Source of the DNA: Megalobrama amblycephala | Taxonomy: Eukaryota > Chordata > Actinopteri > Cypriniformes > Xenocyprididae | Length of the DNA: 64,000 nucleotides | Assembly: GCF_018812025.1 (NCBI RefSeq) | Contig: NC_063044.1 | Location: 74,991,741 to 75,055,740 of the forward strand | Reading direction: 5' to 3' | Part shown: in pieces, positions 63,691 through 64,000 of the stretch | How positions within the stretch are numbered: the stretch's first letter is position 1 | Layout: each line of letters starts with the position of its first letter | Notes under the pieces: generated by a model | The model's database searches: none | Told to the model about the DNA's origin: nothing | What the model saw: only the letters and a program-made list of their open reading frames with translations | Translations under genes and position numbers: made by a program

Positions 63691-64000
63691 AAGAGAGCTG
63701 GTTAGGGCAGTTAGGCAGCTGGTGAGGAAGTGTTGCTGTGTGTCCAGTACGGGCAGATGCATCTCTCTCTGGGCAGCAGTTCTGTCTGTATCTGCCCGTC
63801 TCTACAGTCAGCATGTGATTGCTCAGTCTGTACCTCGTCATTATTCTTCTTCATTTACAGTCTTTCACTGTACTCAGATATTCTGCTGTGCTGTAGTCGC
63901 TATTTAGGGCCAAATAACATTCAAGTTTACTTTGTTTTTCTGTGGTTTCAGTCCAATAGGTCAGGTAATTGTCTTTTTGTGCTTTTGTAATTTGGTTGGG
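63691..64000. other. Unassigned repeat-like sequence at right edge
   Basis: The unit flank homology ends at about 63690. The rest has short frames without known motifs. Confidence 0.3.

Overview
The window reads as nuclear DNA of a teleost fish, most likely a cyprinid. It is AT-rich, has short vertebrate exons with GT/AG borders, and carries a typical fish mix of mobile elements: L2, Tx1-like LINEs, BEL/Pao, Ty3/Gypsy chromoviruses, a Gmr1-like element, DIRS, hAT, piggyBac and a Polinton-type polymerase fragment. No bacterial operon, CRISPR array, rRNA or tRNA gene was seen. The species call is inference from repeat content.

The host content is a tandem cluster of two-Ig-domain transmembrane receptor genes, all on the minus strand. 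Each unit, read 5' to 3' on that strand, has a 61-nt signal-peptide exon, a long first intron, a V-like Ig exon (D1), a second Ig exon (D2) that opens with a TCA microsatellite coding for serines, a 45-nt stalk exon, an 81-nt transmembrane exon and a short tail exon. Every intron is phase 1. Unit 0 has only its signal exon in the window (1689-1749). Unit 1 (12699-13949) is broken: D2 has lost 8 bases and no signal exon remains. Unit 2 (26157-35363) and unit 3 (44434-58999) can be assembled completely and give 297 and 296 residues. Unit 4 shows only its 3' flank (59451-59482 and 62871-63690). Unit 3' flanks start near 8.84, 25.54, 43.96 and 59.45 kb. A block of about 2.5-3 kb (1.69-4.13 kb) is repeated at 35.30-38.28 kb. 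Each copy also holds a second, intronless signal-peptide mini-ORF with its own polyadenylation signal.

Most other sequence is layered mobile DNA, much of it inside first introns. From left to right: a piggyBac remnant (1-1354); a DIRS gag region (4129-~6480); AT-rich repeats with a minisatellite (6.5-8.8 kb); a Tx1-like LINE fragment (10.5-12.3 kb); a chromovirus with both LTRs and an internal solo LTR (14115-18400); a second piggyBac copy (18.6-19.5 kb); an L2 fragment (21.45-22.94 kb); a BEL/Pao fragment (23.16-25.17 kb); a young Gmr1-like element with integrase upstream of reverse transcriptase (28658-34256); a perfect-hairpin MITE (36111-36553); a LINE fragment joined to a Polinton-type polB fragment (38.3-39.3 kb); a GGCCC-rich element with terminal inverted repeats (41596-43899); a hAT-like element carrying a pol-less LTR element (46139-49014); a second chromovirus split by a hAT-like element that itself holds a solo LTR and another hAT-like element (49954-57097); an L2 fragment carrying a solo LTR (59483-60950); and a degraded LINE end (61.5-61.9 kb). 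Many insertions have intact target-site duplications, so the order of events can be read.

The main biological interest is the receptor family, with a glutamate inside the membrane helix, a tail without tyrosine and a coding microsatellite, together with the mini-ORFs and the record of element insertions that separates and dates the paralogues. All calls come from reading the sequence; no database search was possible.
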